Source: Cycas panzhihuaensis (Eukaryota > Cycadophyta). From it: a stretch of 64,000 nt of DNA. The notes under the pieces were generated by a model, which searched no databases, had not been told where the DNA came from, and saw nothing but the letters and a program-made list of their open reading frames with translations. Where the stretch lies: NCBI GenBank assembly GCA_023213395.1, contig CM041465.1, forward strand, positions 120,039,741 to 120,103,740, given 5' to 3'. The translations under genes and the position numbers were made by a program. This document shows positions 44,058 through 54,743 of the stretch, piece by piece (position 1 is the stretch's first letter; every line of letters starts with the position of its first letter).

Positions 44058-45084
44058 CTATCTACCTTTGTACCACGCCTCCATATCGTGAATCATTTGA
44101 ATAATTGGCCTCGCTTTGTCTGCGGTGTAGGAGGTCGAGGGCTCTCCAACCTCTGCTTCTTTGGGAAGTCTTCCCAATCTTCCTGGGATGTACGCCTCTT
44201 CTTCTTTCCTCCTCTCCTTTCTTCCTCTTCCCACGTCGATGGAGACTTGCTTTGTCTGTGAGGAATAGGTGTACACAGGGTTTTTGTAACTGGTAAGGAC
44301 TTTCTGCATTTATACGAATTCTCCTTTTAGCTTCCATGCTAGTTGTGGTATCTGGAACTCGCTACCCATTGTTTAATAATTGGTTCAGGAGAAATAGTGG
44401 TTACAGTTAATTGGACTTAGGACCTTTGGTAAAACAAAATTGCCAAAAGTAATGAAGGATGGCGAAAGGGTTGTGTCCGGATTTCAGAATGTTGCCTCAT
44501 ATTTTCCGATAAAAATTCGGACCAATTCATTGTTCTCCATCCCGAATTTTTAAGAGTACATGTATCATACCTCCCTGGATGTAGGTATATTTCCTTTTTG
44601 ACAAAAATCTGGAATTAATTACCTTGGCCACCCACTGCAATTTGTTGTCCATGATGTCGGCTACCCTGATTCCGCCAGACATTATCTGGGTGTTAGGATG
44701 GCATAACTCCCTCATCCACATTTTCCGGTCAACTTCTGATCTTTTTGTTCCAAATGGAACTTCTCCCTCCTTGGGAAGTCCAGTAATCGTGTGGACTATA
44801 TCTGCGTCCAATTTGGCTTTGCCATCAGAATTTGGTCCATCAACTCCGGGTCATAATACATAGGGTTGCAGAAAATATAATCTTTCCAGCCTGCCTGCTT
44901 GACCTTTGCACGAAATCTTTGCCGGTAAGGCTTGGAGGTCTGCTTGACTTGGGGATGTATGCCTCTTGGCACCGCCGTGCTCATTTTGGTGTGGATTTCG
45001 AGTAAGACAGAAAACACAGGCGTCTGGGTAGAACCGCACGCGTCGTACCTCAGAGGAAGCTTGCCGTTTCACCGTTTTGGTCAT
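44058..45084 (-). pseudogene. Extra ORF of element E between integrase and 3' LTR
   Basis: In coding direction, blocks are KVKQAGWKDYIFCNPMYYDP and ELMDQILM (44796-45017), then, after a frame change, DADIVHTITGLPKEGEVPFG, KMWMRELCHPNTQIMSGGIR, VADIMDNKLQWVAKVINSRF and YIQGGMIHVLLKIRDGE (44527-44811). A basic region follows (KGEEERRRGVHPRKIGKTSQ, 44058-44337). Elements B and C have the same blocks at the same place. There is no signal peptide, transmembrane segment or known catalytic motif. It resembles, by memory only, the putative plant transposon protein domain seen in Athila-type elements. It is broken into at least three frames here. Confidence 0.65.
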
Positions 45085-45119
45085 CGTAATGCGTGCAGAG
45101 CAAACCCTTGCATCTTTGT

Positions 45120-45560
45120 GGTCCGTTGCTCTGCGTCTGCTTCGCAGGAATGTTCGCAGGTACGTAATGATTTGTCGTTTTGCGTATTGTCTTATACGTG
45201 CCCTTGGTACGTATAGTGTTAAGAATTACTATTATGCGTACTCGACACGTACTTCCTTTGTGCACGATAACGCAAATAGTCACTTAAGTGCCTTTTATAC
45301 AGTGCGTACCCGATTACGTACGTCGTTGGTACGTATAATGTGTAATTCGAGTATACGCTCACGTACCTTTGTGCGTACTTGTCTACGTACTTTCCAGGTA
45401 CGTATGATGTAATTGAGCCACTTAAAATTATTTTTACTATGCGTGCACCGCGTGCTTTTACGTGCGTATAGTATAATTCGGGGTCACTTTTCCACTATGC
45501 GTGCTTTTATGAATTTCTTTGGTACGTATAGTGTATTTTCCACTTTTACCATTGTCCAAG
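45120..45560. repeat. Cluster of GTACGTA / TACGTATAGTG motifs
   Basis: The motif GGTACGTAT (with A-G/A-TG following) recurs at about 45207, 45323, 45390 and 45521. Between the copies are TGCGTAC and CACGTAC words. The spacing is irregular, about 65-130 bp. It lies between the extra ORF and integrase. Element B keeps a weaker version (GGAACGTATAGTG near 59482). TACGTA is the A-box core of plant bZIP sites, so a regulatory role for the downstream ORF is possible but is inference. Confidence 0.7.
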
Positions 45561-45686
45561 CTGACGTGCAACGTAGCGTGCTCGTGCATTACGTACTGAA
45601 ATTCGCTTGTATGTTGCTGAGTTTTCCTCTGGTTTTTCTCGGATTATCTTCTTTGTTGCTTATATCGAATTGAGTTACTGATTATT

Positions 45687-46932
45687 TTATTTTTCCAATT
45701 TTTTCAATTTTATATCCATCTTGAGCGGATCATGGCTCGGTATCAAGGCAGTCGATTGCCTCAATATCATGCAATACGCTATGGTACAACCGGTGATCCG
45801 GTTGGTGGTAACTATTCGATATAGGACTTGAGTGCTACCATTTACCGTGTTGGTAGCAAGGGTCCGTCGATTTCTCGGTACCGAACCATTCTCGAAAATT
45901 CTTTTCTGCGATGTATGGTCCCAACCATTGCATCTTGAGTTTCCGGTGCGTTTTGAATTTCTTTGTCGTAAAAGCAATACGTGATCACCCTCATTGAATT
46001 GTGGTTTCCTCAGATGGCGGTCATGCCATGCTTTTTGTCGTCGTTTTTCTATATGTTGCACCCAGTTCGCTAGATGTCGCGTCTCTTCCAACCGTATGAG
46101 GTTTTCCAGTCGTCGTTCCAAGGACTGGAGGTCGTCTAGTCGGCATTGTATCGCCACTCGTAAGCTGGGTATCTCGAACTCGGTCGGAAGGATGGCTTCT
46201 GTGCCATACACAAGCTGAAATGGGGTCTGCCCAACTGATCTTTTGTATGTCGTACGAAAAGCCCATAGTACGGAAGGTAATTTCTCGGCCCAATCTGATC
46301 TGCCGATGTCGCATATTTTCCGCAAACAGTTCTCGATTATCTTATTGGAGCTTTCTGCTTGACCATTGGCTCTGGGATAGTAGGGGGTTGATTTCCGATG
46401 GCTAATCATGAAGGCAGTTGTCAACGCTTCAATTGTTTGGTTGAGGAAGTGAGCACCTTGGTCACTGACAATCTCCAAGGGGCATCCAAATCGCGTGATT
46501 ACCATCTCATACGTAAATCTTCTTTTCTACATCGGCTTTCCTCAATGCGCGTGCTTCCACCCACTTTGTCGCGTAGTCAGTTGCCACCAGAATGTATCGA
46601 GCTTTTGATCGGCGTGCTGCTGGTTTGATCGGTCCCATAAAGTCGAGTCCCCACTTTTCGAATGGTGCCAAGGGTAGTATGGGATGCAACGGGTGGAAAT
46701 CCTGTCGATTAGGTTTCCCCACTCGTTGGCAGTAGTTGCATGCTTGAACCCATTTTTTAACATCGTCGAACATCGATGGCCACCAGAATCCCGATGTCAA
46801 GATTTTCCGCCATGTGGCCAATTTCCCCATGTGGCCACCTGCTACTCCCTCATGTGCCTGCGACATGATCTGGTTTGTCTCATCTTTGTCGAACACAACG
46901 CCGCAATATGTCATCGGCCCCAATTTGTACAA
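45687..46932 (-). pseudogene. Integrase of element E
   Basis: Coding order: [20 protein letters not shown] and [12 protein letters not shown] (zinc domain, about 46720-46870), [12 protein letters not shown] (first Asp), [37 protein letters not shown] (second Asp), PYYPRANGQAESSNKIIENC (Glu, about 46350-46400), LVYGTEAILPTEF, then KAWHDRHLRKPQFNEGDHVL. A frame change near 46505 splits the core, and another near 45920 precedes the terminal MQWLGPY module. The D-D-E residues are all intact. There is no chromodomain, consistent with the Athila/Tat branch. Confidence 0.92.
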
Positions 46933-46959
46933 CTCACCGTGATCTGTTGTCTGACTCCG

Positions 46960-47530
46960 CTTTTCTAATGAAATTCCTTTTCCCTGTACGATCTAGTTCT
47001 GCTGGCACTTCACCGGTCGCTAGGTATTCTGGTATGCCCTCATACCAGTCCACTGGAACTGCATCTATCTTTGAAAAGAGCTACGTCTGGAAAATCATCC
47101 GGTATCCGTAGCTTTTCTCCATTTTTGATTCTCGATAGTTGATGCGGAATGATGTGCGCCTTACCGGGTTTCACAATGATTACGAATGAAAATTCTTGGA
47201 GCAAAGATTAACCATCTCTGGCGATCCTTCCTCGCATAATAGGTTTATTCACCAGATACATCAAGGCTTGGTGGTTGACAAAAAACAGGAATGGATTAGA
47301 TAGCAAATAATGTCGAAACTTTTGTAGTGCATAAACCATGCCAAGTGCCTCCCTCTCCGTCGTCGTATAATTCTGTTATGCTCTCGTAAGTTTCCGACTG
47401 GCAAAATAGATTGGATGATCCATTTTATCATCACTAGGTTGGGCCAATACACATCCAATGGCGTATTGTGACGCGTCCACATGCACGTGGAAGGTTTTCT
47501 TCCAATCTGGAAATCGTAATATAGGCGCTG
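46960..47530 (-). pseudogene. RNase H of element E
   Basis: The catalytic block FHVDASQYAIGCVLAQPSD and PIYFASRKLTRA lie at 47376-47500. The next blocks (YGLGMVYALQKFRHYLLSN-like, about 47270-47360) are in another frame, and LLQEFSFVIIV-like sequence follows near 47190. The catalytic Asp is intact, but the domain is split by a frame change near 47380. Confidence 0.85.
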
Positions 47531-48511
47531 CTACTATGGCCTGCTTTAGTGTCTCGAATGCTCGTTGCTGATCCTTGGTCCATGTCCATTCAATATTCTT
47601 TTTTAGCAATTCTTCCAGAGGTCCAGGTATATACGCATATCCTCTGATAAATTTTCTATAATATCCGGTTAAACCCAAAAAACCTTTTATTGCTTCCTCA
47701 GATTCGGTGTTGAAAAGTGTAAAAGGGCAGACACTTTTCTTTGGATCATCGACAATCCTTCTTTGCTGACTATGTGCCCCAAGAGGTTTCCAAATGGTAC
47801 TAGAAATGTACATTTTTCTGGATTGAGACAGTTTATTTTCTCGACAAGTTTGCAACATTTCTCTTAAGTTTTCCATATGATTTTTCATTAACCCGTACAA
47901 TGTCCAATCGTCTAAGAATCTGACAACTTTTTCTCCAATAAATTCTGAAAATATTAATCACAATCCGTTGAAATGTCGTTGGTGCATTCGTAAGACCGAA
48001 TGGCATTACCTTATAGGCATCGTGCCCCATTCCGTTCTGAATGTTGTCTTTGCACGATCTTACGGGGCAATCGCACTTGATTGTACCCATCGAATCCGTC
48101 TGTGAATGAATAGATTTCATTCCCTCCAAGCGCTTCGAATATCTTCCGTGAAGGGTAACGGAAATGGATCTTTTTTCGTCACTTTATTCAATTGTCTGTA
48201 ATCCACACAGACTCGAATTTTTCCATTTTCTTTGGAACTACCACTACAGGCTCACCCGATCCTTTGTAGTCAATTTAAATATATATAACTTAGGCTTCTA
48301 ACATTTTATCAAGTTCGGCTTTTACTTTTTCTTTGTATTTCGGATTCATGCGATATGGTCGTTGTTTCACTGGCTTAGCATCCTCCACTAGATCAATATG
48401 ATGCATTCCTATCTCTGGAGGAATACCTTTCAAATCTTTATATGACCACGCAAACACATCACAAAATTCTTCGAACAATTGTTGAGCTTGACTCTGGTTT
48501 GGGAATCCCAA
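47531..48511 (-). pseudogene. Reverse transcriptase of element E, with LDDW box
   Basis: FEEFCDVFAWSYKDLKGIPP and MNPKYKEKVKAELDKMLEA (48290-48500) are the conserved block before RT. The palm is in broken frames (AYKVMPFGLTNAPTTFQRIV, about 47960-48030). The catalytic box reads RFLDDWTLYG (about 47891-47920), where most Ty3/gypsy RTs have [YF]-x-D-D-[IM]. The thumb has IKGFLGLTGYYRKFIRGYAY. Elements C and E share the LDDW form. Several frameshifts make this copy inactive. Confidence 0.88.
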
Positions 48512-49675
48512 TAATCTCCAATTCGAATAAGCTTAGGATTTTCTGAGTTGTCAACATTAATTTCTGTTGTTTTCAACTTTGTCTTACCCACATCTTCTAC
48601 ATTTTCAGTTTTGTGCCCTGGAGCATCTTCTATTTTCCTTTCTCCCACGGTGAATTACGTAAACTCTGCGGGATAATTCACAATTTCCTCTTCTTCACTC
48701 TGTATGGATTCTCTTGTTTCTGATCATTAAATCTTTGTTCTAGTTTTATGCTCATCATTCTAATATGTTTCAGGATTGTGTCCACTTCTTGGTTTTCTGT
48801 AGTATGCCCAAAGGTTTTTATAAAAGATCCTTAGATTTTCCGGGTTATATCTAAGTTTTGCTCCTTCGAGAACCAGGTCTTTTGCTACTCTTCCCAAGGT
48901 ATGGTAAAAGTAGTTAGACCAATTCGCTTAGGTATACTCCTAGATTTCCAATTTTGTTTACACACCTGTACGTGTTTTCTAGGGTCATGTCCTACATAGA
49001 ATATTGGAATAGCTAGTTGGTCTGGATGATCGAATCGTATTCGAAACATCGTTTGCAATTCTTGCCAATTGCTAAGGGTCTGTTGGTGAGCTAAGTACCA
49101 ATACCAAGCTTTCTCCTGTAAGGTTAGGATTAAATCCTGCTGCCAATTGGTTTTGTCCCAATTTCCCTGCTCTATCCAATAATCAATGCAATGTGTTAAA
49201 TGGGTAGTCCCATATAACTGTTCCCCATAGAATGGTTTAACGTAATCCCCAATATAGGTTTGTGACTAATTTTTCCGAATAGTGATTTTATTTCCTAGAC
49301 CGGACTCGCTAGAAGTACTTACCGACAATCCTCCTTCCATTTCCCAGTTTTGGCGCCAATGGTTGGAAGAGATTTATGGTGGCGGTGTACCTCTAAGGAA
49401 GAAGAGGAGGAATATTACTTCCTTCCTCGGGTTGTATAAAGGGGGTAGGAATCTACCTCAGGACCCACACCTGAAGTAGATGGGATGTCAGGGTTACTAC
49501 TAACTAGAAAAAAACTACGAAAATTACTAGATAAACTAAGGGTTGGTTGGTCTAGATTATTATTCATTTCCCAATGATCATTAGTCAGCATATATTCAAA
49601 AGAATTTAAATTATCATCAATGTTTACGAATCTGATTTAGATAACAAATTACATACGAAAGAAGAAGAGTTTACT
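48512..49675 (-). other. Linker between protease and RT of element E, no clear domain
   Basis: About 1.1 kb in which the minus strand has short frames, such as 48430-48648 with KTENVEDVGKTKLKTTEINV and IRIGDYWD. The IGDYWD motif also occurs in element C (ISMGDYWDKD, about 54590), so the linker is a conserved part of the family. TTGGCGCC at 49348-49355 resembles a primer site but lies mid-element. Confidence 0.55.
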
Positions 49676-50235
49676 TCATATGCATCCACGAAACCAATAA
49701 TCCACGAACCTCATACCGTGTTCGTCATCAGAAGAGTTGTATATTTCTTCGAGATCCGTTGGTTCTTCATCTTGATCTTTGCTTTGACGTGGTGGGTTCT
49801 TACGCCATGTGAAAGATGTGTTCTTCCTCATTGGAAGAAAATGTTGTCTTTGATTCTTGTTGTATTGGATCCTTAAATGCAGGATTACTTCAATCGAACT
49901 TCTTCCCAGCATTGGTAGCACTACTTTGTTGTTGCTGTCTGATAATGTGAAGGTTACCTTTTCCCAATTCTGAAGGCATTGTGTTTTGTATAACCATGGC
50001 CTTCCTAATAACACTGGGTAGGGGGTGGTTCCTTTTTCCGTTTCCACTATCGTGAAGTCAACTCTTACCACTATCCCTGCCACGTCTACTTTTATATTGG
50101 CCAATCTACCCATGGGTCGTACCGAACTCATTGGCCAACTTGAGTAGGTTGCCGCCTCGACCGGGCTTCCCAATTTATGCCATGTTGCGGTGGTAACACA
50201 TTTACCATTGCACCTCCATCCACAATGACTCGAGA
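49676..50235 (-). pseudogene. Protease of element E with D-G-G active site
   Basis: The active site reads RVIVDGGAMVNVLP (about 50195-50235): catalytic Asp, then Gly-Gly instead of the usual Ser/Thr-Gly. After a frame change the domain continues as GRLANIKVDVAGIVVRVDFT, then TPYPVLLGRPWLYKTQCLQN (about 49975-50030), the protease landmark of non-chromovirus plant gypsy elements. An acidic tail follows to 49676. Confidence 0.8.
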
Positions 50236-52218
50236 AATGTTTCTCCCAATACGGACATGGTTACCATTGGATCCATGTCAAGCGATGGTATAACTTGTTT
50301 CAAACTTTTGGTAATTCCTCTTTGCAACACACCTCCTTTAATCCAATCAATAACTTTGAGACGGAGGAATAGTCAGCTGCAAGCTTCACTAGATTCTCCA
50401 TCGGTAACAACATTAAGGAATATCTTGGTGGTAATCCTTTAAATAACTCTTCCATTTGCACCATTTGGGGTTTTGTCGTCGATTCCTCTGGTAGTTTTAC
50501 GGCTCTTTTGGTTTGTTTTTCGAACATAAACATTTTTGTTTGGTTTACCCATTGGTAGTATATTTTCATCTCGAACTAACCCATCCAACACTTGTTTCGC
50601 TTGTTTATACCGATCCATTTACATTGGGGGTTTGGATATCCTTCATCCACTTTCTCTTTACATTTTATTTTGTAACTTCACATTCTTCGTTTACGGCACA
50701 ATCGTCATTAGATTAGTTGTCTTCGCTTTACCCTTGCAATCTTAGTTTTGTGGTCGCTTGGGCCACGATTTACCCTCTGACGGCTTTTGTTCGTATTCTA
50801 ACTTCATCGAACATTCGGACTTCAGTGTCCGAGCGTAGGCGAATGAGGCATCTCCCCATCAATTTGTTTCTTCCTCGAGGGCTCTGAGTGCGCCTCGTTG
50901 TATACACATTTTGAGGTGGGTTACCTCTTCCCGACCTCGGCCTCTAAATGCTTTTCCTGGAATTATAAAACAATCCCTAGTTGTGTGGGTATCCACCTCA
51001 CATATGTGGCACCACTTCTCCTGTTGGTGCGTCGCCTTTGTTTTAAATTCAACTCACATTCTCGGGTGGTATGTGAGTTTTCTTCTAAATATGGCACCAC
51101 TTAGTCACCCTTCCGGTGTGTTCTTTCTTCTTGATTGTCTCTTCTTCTTCCCGATTATTTCGATTTTCAATCGGGCTACCTCTTTCCTCGGTGTCTCCAA
51201 TTCGGACTCCTCTTACGCTACCCCTACTTGGCGGAAGGGTCGATTATCTTGATTACATTTGACTCTTTGATCTCATCTTGCAATCTTATGACAAGGAATC
51301 TTGTCCTCTGCTTGGGCATCCATTTCCATCTCGAAATCTAATGCGGATCACGGGCATTCTTGAATGACTTTAGCGGATGAGCATGCATCATAGCTCGCAA
51401 CTTCTCATTCGACCCTCTCACGAAGTAATTCTTCATGTTATGATCCGTGATCGTCTCGTTGATCATACTTAACGTAATAATCTTCATTCGGCTAATGTAA
51501 GTTAGGGCGGATTCCCGACCTCTGCACGATTTCTCGCAATGCGATTTCCACGACTTCATTACTCAAAACTTTTGAAATCTCTCCTCAAACGCTTTCTTAA
51601 TCTTCCCCATGGCTCATTTTGTTTATTTCCTTGTACCAAGCCAAGGGTACTCCTCTCGATGTACAAGCGAAGCGTGCTTTGATTTCATCTTCATCGTAAT
51701 CTTTTGACATCAATAAGGTTTTGAAACAAATACACATGCTCTGCTGCGTCAAGTATCATTGAAGGTTAGTTTCCCAAAGTCTCGTAATCGTCCATTTTGG
51801 GAGATTGCAACTTTCCCCACGATGGTGATCTTTCCCTCCTTCGTCCTTTGGGGATGCCTTTGGGAGTAACTACCGCTGCACTATCTTTTCCAAACAACGG
51901 ATTTTTGAATGGAGTTTTTATGTGTATTGGTTCCACTACACCTGGAACTTGTATCGTTAATGGTGTTACCGTAATGTAAGATTGATCCGATCCCCTTTCC
52001 GTCGAATCTTCAAACAGCTGTCTCGTTAGCTTATTTTCCCAATATGCTGAGGGACCTTCCTCCGCCTTCTTATCGCTGTCACCTAGGTCCTTCGGGCTGT
52101 CCTCCACTGGTATACTTCCCTCTGTTAGGATCTCTTTATGTTTTTCATCCACTGATGGCTTCCCTTCAATCTCCGGGCTAAACAAATCATCTCTGATTGG
52201 GGCTGGTGTCAATACCAT
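50236..52218 (-). pseudogene. Gag of element E
   Basis: The N-terminal frame (51766-52218) is acidic and Pro/Ser-rich (SPEIEGKPSVDEKHKEILTE), without a fold. The capsid helices follow in broken frames: an A-A-E-H-V-Y-L-F-type block near 51730 and MINETITDHNMKNYFVRGSN (51338-51559). A CX2CX4HX4C zinc knuckle, CHICEVDTHTTRDC, lies near 50967-51008, with a second damaged one near 51065-51100. Order and content match gag of the related elements A and C. Confidence 0.78.
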
Positions 52219-52566
52219 GCGTTCGCCATTGATTTCCTCTTCCTGAGGTGTCTGGGCTCCACTTGCCTCAGATCCTTCAGCATTGTCCCTTAGTCTCGTT
52301 GTTTTGCGAACTTAACCTCCTCGCCCTTCTGAGTTTTGCTTCTTTTGACCATCTCAGTGCCCTTTGTCTACTAGTCTCCTTTTCCTTAGGTGAAGTATCC
52401 TTCAGGGCTCTTCCAACCTTGAAGGCCTTTAGGTGGCATTGGAAGGTCCCCTGGCTGCCGGTGGCTTAGTTACAGCCCGCCATCACGCTGGCTGCCAGGG
52501 TCCTCTGCCCTTTACACATTCTTTTTCCTTTGAGACCCCTAGGTCCTGTCCCTCCTCAATGGGCGT

Positions 52567-52581
52567 GAGCAACGGAACCAA
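52567..52581 (-). promoter_or_regulatory. Primer-binding site of element E
   Basis: The minus strand reads TTGGTTCCGTTGCTC directly after the ACAACA end of the 5' LTR. It resembles the tRNA-Asp type site (TGGCGCCGTTGCC) with changes. The same form occurs in elements A and C. Confidence 0.75.
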
Positions 52582-53445
52582 TGTTGTTGGTAGGGGTCTT
52601 ATTACACTTACAAGACAACCCTTGCTCACTTGTCAAGGTTACAGTAGCTATAGTCTAGTTTTAGGACCTTTGTCAACATGGTTATTCATATACATTCCAT
52701 ATAAAATTCACGAGCGGTACCGCAATGATGCAATCAATACATACTTGACAAATCATCATCACACACCAAGAATACACTAATTTCCACGTAACTCTTTTTT
52801 TTATTAATTCAACAGTTCAATTACACAAGGGATGGAATGCATTCCTGAGCATTCCGGTGACATCTGATCCTTTTGTACATATGCGTGCCAGACGGTACTT
52901 ATCACATATCCATGCTCCAATCGGTGTCATGCGTCTTGTCTCTGCACTTTTGCGTGCCGTGATATCCGGCTCTCACCCTCGAGCACATGACATAGGAATG
53001 AATAACTCGGCTCTCACCCTAACCTGGTGAATCATGCGTACCTCCTTAAGTACTCCTCTTGGTACCTTTTGGCTGAAGGGTTATGGTATGCATCATAACC
53101 GTACCCCTCGATCATGCGTACCTCTTGATTTATCGTACCTCTTCACTTAATCCTTTGTTTAACCTTAATTAATTCTTTCCTTTGGGTTAAATGCGTCCGT
53201 GCGTCGTCGCACCTCGGTCTTCCTTTGGTCCCTTGGAGTCATGCGTGCCGCCCGGGTTTGATTAGATTACGCGTAGATGCGTTCACATCATGCGTGCCGT
53301 TCAGTGCGCTTTTGTCCTCGTGCCAGAATGCTCGTTTTTACGCCGTTTTGCCTCGTGCGTACCTCCGTGCGGTCGTACTGCATTTCGGGTTCTCTGGCCT
53401 ACCTCTGGTCCTCACACAGCCATTGAGTCAATTTTAATGCCAACA
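52582..53445 (-). repeat. 5' LTR of element E
   Basis: 864 bp, collinear with 43001-43868. It differs mainly by many 1-4 bp indels within the TGCGTACC-rich part, where GTACCC in one copy is often GTGCC in the other. Confidence 0.93.
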
Positions 53446-53566
53446 GAACCATTAATGAAGTCAGCCAGAAAACTAGCTTACTGGTCGGCTAGTATTCCTG
53501 CGCTCATTTCTGAGGTTTAAGTCAGTTGACAGGCCCCTAAAGAGAGGGTTTTCCTAGAACGCAACA
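53446..53566 (-). repeat. 5' LTR of element D, distal part
   Basis: GAACCATTAATGAAGTCAGCC to CTAGAACGCAACA, matching 37841-37965 of the sister LTR. It is the U3 end of the D 5' LTR, displaced 10.4 kb by element E. Confidence 0.95.
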
Positions 53567-53571
53567 ACATG

Positions 53572-54743
53572 ATTGGGCCCAATCTGGAAATTTCAAAATG
53601 GGAGCTTTTGTGATTTTCTTCTTTAATAAGTCAAATGTCAATTGCTACCACAGGTCCCATTGCCAAGCAATTTTCTTCTTGAGCAAATTCTCCAAAGGGT
53701 TTACAATTTTTGCATGTCCCTTAATGAATTTTCGATAATAACCTATCATACCAAGAAAAGCTTTTACTTGCTTCATTATCTTTGGTGCAAAAAAATTTAA
53801 AATAATTGTTGTTTTACCTGGATCTATTCGTAATCCTTCCTTGCTTACAATGTGCCCCAATAAAGATCCAAAGGGAACCAAAAAATGTACATTTCACCGA
53901 ATTCAAGAAGAGTTTACTCTTTCAACACATTTCCAACATCAATCGCAAGTTTGCCAAGTGCTTCTTCAACAATAAATATATTGTCCAATCATCTAAAAAT
54001 ACTTCAATTGACTTATCAATTACCTGCTAAAAAATATTTAGAATTATCCTTTGGAAGATGGTCAGTGCATTCGTCAATCCAAAAGACATAACTTTATACG
54101 CGTAAGTCCCCCACTCCGTAACAAAAGTTGTCTTCAACCGATCTTGTGCTGCCATTCCCACTTGGTTATATCCGCTGAAACCATCTATGAACGAATATAC
54201 TTCGTGTCCAGCTACCTTTTCAAGAATATCTTCTCTGAACAATATTGGAAATGGATCCTTCTTTGTTGTTTTGTTGAGGGCTCTATAACCTACACAGACA
54301 TGAAGTTTTCCATTCTTTTTAGGTACCAACATTATTGGACTCACCCATTTGCTAGTTTCGACTTCAAAGATATAGCCAACTTCCAGAAGTTTGTCCAATT
54401 CAGCTTTTACCCTTTCTTTGTATTTTAGATTCATTCGATAGGGGCGTTGTCATACAGGCTTTGCTCCATCTATCAATTCAATCTGGTGTTCTCCTAATTT
54501 CGATGGTATCCCTTTTAAATCTTGATAAGACAAAGCAAAAACGTCTCTATATTCTGAAAATAAAATTGTAAGTTGTTGGACAGTATCCTTGTCCCAATAA
54601 TCTCCCATCGAGATCATCTGGGGGTGGTCTTTCATGCTTAAATTTATCTGTTGAATTTTAAATTGTTCATTTTGCACCGTTCTACCATCTTCATTCAACC
54701 TATATGCTGGTGTTTGGTCGACTACTCGCCTTCCATATTCCAT
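53572..54743 (-). pseudogene. Reverse transcriptase of element C
   Basis: Coding order: ILFSEYRDVFALSYQDLKGI (54450-54743), MNLKYKERVKAELDKLLEVG, VSPIMLVPKKNGKLHVCVGY (54027-54434; relatives have D where this copy has G in V-D-Y), FIDGFSGYNQVGMAAQDRLK, VMSFGLTNALTIFQRIILNI, then, after a stop, the catalytic VFLDDWTIY (about 53980-54000). The thumb GSLLGHIVSKEGLRIDPGK and FLGMIGYYRKFIKGHAKIVN lie at 53645-53881. It ends in the RT-RNase H connection at the ACATG duplication. RNase H resumes at 37446 in the same phase. Confidence 0.88.

Larger units (their letters stand above)
43001..53445 (-). mobile_element. Element E: Ty3/gypsy, minus strand, inserted in the LTR of D
   Basis: A 10.4-kb element with LTRs at 43001-43868 and 52582-53445. 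In coding direction it has a PBS, gag with zinc knuckle, protease, linker, RT, RNase H, integrase, spacer, extra ORF and LTR. The flanks GAACT-T on the left and GAACC on the right are a slightly mutated target duplication, because the uninterrupted sister LTR of D reads GTGAACCATTAATG at this point. It is the innermost and therefore the youngest insertion of the nest, yet its two LTRs already differ by many small indels. Confidence 0.93.
37452..53566 (-). mobile_element. Element D: chromodomain Ty3/gypsy, minus strand, with E in its 5' LTR
   Basis: Flanked by an exact ACATG duplication (37447-37451 and 53567-53571). The 3' LTR is 37452-37965. The 5' LTR is 42601-43000 plus 53446-53566, split by element E. 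Between the LTRs are a PBS, gag, zinc knuckle, protease, RT, RNase H, integrase, chromodomain and PPT in normal order, about 4.6 kb. By eye the LTR halves differ at roughly 5-6 percent of positions. Only a few stops and one major frame change disrupt the coding region, so this is one of the better-preserved copies. Confidence 0.95.

Noticed and set aside
43620-44261. 213-residue plus-strand open frame
   Set aside because: It runs across the LTR/internal border of element E and opposite the third ORF; no motif, composition set by the repeats.
49345-49362. TTTTGGCGCCAATGG as a primer-binding site
   Set aside because: It is in the middle of the coding region of element E and not next to an LTR end.
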